This document shows positions 62,682 through 64,000 of a DNA stretch of 64,000 nt, one piece after another (positions within the stretch are counted from its first letter, which is position 1; every line of letters begins with the position of its first letter). The notes beneath the pieces are model-generated. The model worked only from the letters and a program-made list of their open reading frames with translations. It was not told where the DNA came from and searched no databases. The stretch lies in the NCBI RefSeq assembly GCF_042310355.1, contig NZ_JBHJMR010000001.1:248001-312000 (forward strand), written 5' to 3'. Origin of the DNA: Wenzhouxiangella sp042310355. Lineage in GTDB: Bacteria > Pseudomonadota > Gammaproteobacteria > Xanthomonadales > Wenzhouxiangellaceae. A program made the position numbers and the translations under genes.

Positions 62682-62858
62682 ATGCAGGCGGCAATACGAT
62701 TCAACCAGGCCCGTTCACGAACCCGGCGCCGTGACTTTTTTCGCCACCAGACGCGCCAGCTCGGCGCCCTGGCCGGTGAACTGCTGGCGCTCGCCAGCCT
62801 CGCACTCGCACTGACGACCGGCATGATGCTCGTTTCCGGGCTCGTCGGCGGGCACTAG
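62682..62858 (+). CDS. Possible 58-residue single-helix membrane protein
   Basis: An ATG at 62682 is preceded by GATGGAG at good spacing. The product has a very basic N-terminus (NQARSRTRRRDFFRHQTRQLG) and one membrane helix (ALAGELLALASLALALTTGMMLVSGLVGG), a positive-inside layout. It ends at TAG 62858, before the convergent aminotransferase. No family recognised; chance cannot be excluded. Confidence 0.45.
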   Translation: MQAAIRFNQARSRTRRRDFFRHQTRQLGALAGELLALASLALALTTGMMLVSGLVGGH

Positions 62859-62915
62859 TGCGGCGTGGTCCGCCGGGCGCCGGACCCGGCGGGTCCGCGC
62901 GCTTATTTGCGCTTG

Positions 62916-64000
62916 TCAGGCGGCTTGTTCCGACCGGCGGACGGGACCGTTGAGCAGCGCGTCACGCGTGGCTTCGACGATCAGGTCGACTTCGGCGGTG
63001 GTAATGCCGAAAGGCGGGGTGTAACGCAGGGAGTTGGCGCCGCCGTGGATCACGTTGATGCCGTGCATGCGCAGGTACTCCTCTGTCGAACCTTCTCCAT
63101 AGGCCTTGTAGACGCTGCTGTCGAGCTCGACGGAGAACAGCAGTCCGGTTCCCTGGACGCGGGTGATGCGGCCGTCCAGCTCATCGGCCAGCTTGCCGAA
63201 CTTGTCGAGGAATTCCCGGCCGCGCTCGACGATGTTGTCGCGCAGTTGGGGCGTGACCTGGCGCAGCACGGCCGTGCCCACGTCGAGCGCGCGGGGGTTG
63301 GCGGTCATGGTGTTGCCGTAAACGCCCTTGCGGTAGAGGTCGGCGGCCTTGTCGTTCATGGCCAGCACCGACAGCGGATACTGCCCGGCATTGAGCGCTT
63401 TCGAGTAGGTTTCCAGGTCGGGGGCTTCCAGGCCTTCGAAGCCGGGGTAGTCGACCACCGACAGCACGCCCTGGGTGCGCAGGCCGGCCTGGATGGAGTC
63501 CATCAGCAGCAGGGTGCCGTGCTCGGCCGTCAGGCGCCGGGCCTCGGCGTAGAACTCGGGGGTGACGGCCATGCCCGGGTTGCCTTCGCCCATCACCGGC
63601 TCGAGGAACATGGCCTCGATGAACACCTTGTTCTTCGCGGCCCAGTCGAAGACCTGCTGCAGGTGCTCGATGTTGTTCGGCTCGACCGTGATCAGCGTGT
63701 CCTCCTCGCGGTAGGAAGCCAGGTGCTGCGTGTAGGTCTTGCGGGTCGAGTCGGAGAAGCGCGCGGGCCGGTCGGTACGGCCGTGGAAGCTGCCCGACAG
63801 CGACAGGCGATGCAGCTTGTGGCCCGCCTTCGGGCCGCCCGGGTCGGTCATTAGCTTGGCGTTGATGTCGCAGATGCGCCCGGCGACGGTAACCGCCTCG
63901 GAGCCGGAGTTCATGCACAGGAAACGGTGGAACGGGCAACCGTCCTGACGGCGATTGCCGATCTCCGTGGTGAGCGCATCGAAGAAGCGCTGGTGCGAGA
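62916..64000 (-). CDS. Class III PLP-dependent aminotransferase (5' end beyond window)
   Basis: The frame is open to the end of the window (reading SHQRFFDALTTEIGNRR... before the internal ATG at 63914), so the N-terminus is missing. The PLP phosphate loop is MNSGSEAVTVAGRICD. The Asp contacting the pyridine nitrogen lies in LLMDSIQAGLRTQG (usual wording DEVQTG, so slightly divergent), and the Schiff-base Lys is in ETYSKALNAGQYPLSVLAM. The C-terminus ANSLRYTPPFGITTAEVDLIVEATRDAL is typical of class III enzymes acting on omega-amino groups of ornithine, lysine or similar. The exact substrate cannot be told. Confidence 0.87.
   Translation of the reverse strand, partial: SHQRFFDALTTEIGNRRQDGCPFHRFLCMNSGSEAVTVAGRICDINAKLMTDPGGPKAGHKLHRLSLSGSFHGRTDRPARFSDSTRKTYTQHLASYREEDTLITVEPNNIEHLQQVFDWAAKNKVFIEAMFLEPVMGEGNPGMAVTPEFYAEARRLTAEHGTLLLMDSIQAGLRTQGVLSVVDYPGFEGLEAPDLETYSKALNAGQYPLSVLAMNDKAADLYRKGVYGNTMTANPRALDVGTAVLRQVTPQLRDNIVERGREFLDKFGKLADELDGRITRVQGTGLLFSVELDSSVYKAYGEGSTEEYLRMHGINVIHGGANSLRYTPPFGITTAEVDLIVEATRDALLNGPVRRSEQAA

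Overview
The window is GC-rich, gene-dense chromosomal DNA of a gammaproteobacterium. Gene content (FadE/FadB/FadA beta-oxidation operon with a PsrA-like regulator, phenylalanine hydroxylase PhhA/PhhB, MoxR-DUF58-TgpA, a two-piece MetH with a SahR-like regulator, the gloB/yafS/rnhA/dnaQ neighbourhood, and phoBR next to pstSCAB-phoU) points to a free-living relative of the Xanthomonadales/Lysobacterales-Chromatiales area (Wenzhouxiangella-like is my guess; this is inference). I see no rRNA, tRNA, CRISPR array, prophage or transposase gene.

Layout. 1-7 kb: 3' end of an omega-amidase gene, a large TonB-dependent receptor, a 153-bp tandem repeat array, and an exported S9 peptidase. 7-13 kb (minus strand): phhA-phhB-moxR-DUF58-tgpA packed with overlaps, then an Slp-type lipoprotein and lexA with a perfect SOS box. 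13-22 kb: a PuuB-like FAD oxidoreductase, a non-coding stretch (20-bp palindrome, candidate small RNA, 269-bp MITE-like element), then a minus-strand psrA-like/fadE/fadB/fadA operon. 22-30 kb: a FimT-type pseudopilin, aspartate aminotransferase-yceH, uvrB, a ZIP-like transporter, an unrecognised thioredoxin-motif protein, DJ-1/PfpI, and a DUF4156 lipoprotein. 30-38 kb: a second, FecA-like TonB receptor, a GNAT-like orphan, an AspH-like/TIGR03032 fusion that has lost its iron ligands, and a YtrA-type GntR/ABC operon. 38-50 kb: FKBP isomerase, DUF2058 protein, a split metH with a SahR-like ArsR-methyltransferase regulator, JmjC/cupin protein, gloB, yafS-like, rnhA, dnaQ, mltF. 50-64 kb: gltX, zur coupled to a WYL regulator, the complete phosphate regulon core phoB-phoR-pstS-pstC-pstA-pstB-phoU with Pho boxes, and a class III aminotransferase running off the end.

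The most unusual signal is intergenic. At least seven gaps, several of them inside operons (fadE/fadB, fadB/fadA, rnhA/dnaQ, pstA/pstB), hold an element of one architecture: two to four tandem copies of a 7-10 bp word, a spacer of 10 to about 150 bp, and the same array in inverted orientation. The word differs between loci (GGTTTAC, CACCGAANN, ACGCAAAG, ACAGATGAAC, CCTGAAC). One contains, nested inside it, a second palindrome family (GTAGGATGCGTGG...), which is the family that makes up the 153-bp array at 4 kb.

Several regulatory sites can be read directly: LexA box, PsrA-type operator, Pho boxes, a GGTG-N16-CACC YtrA-type operator, a 28-bp palindrome at the sahR-metH start, and a weaker Fur-like site.
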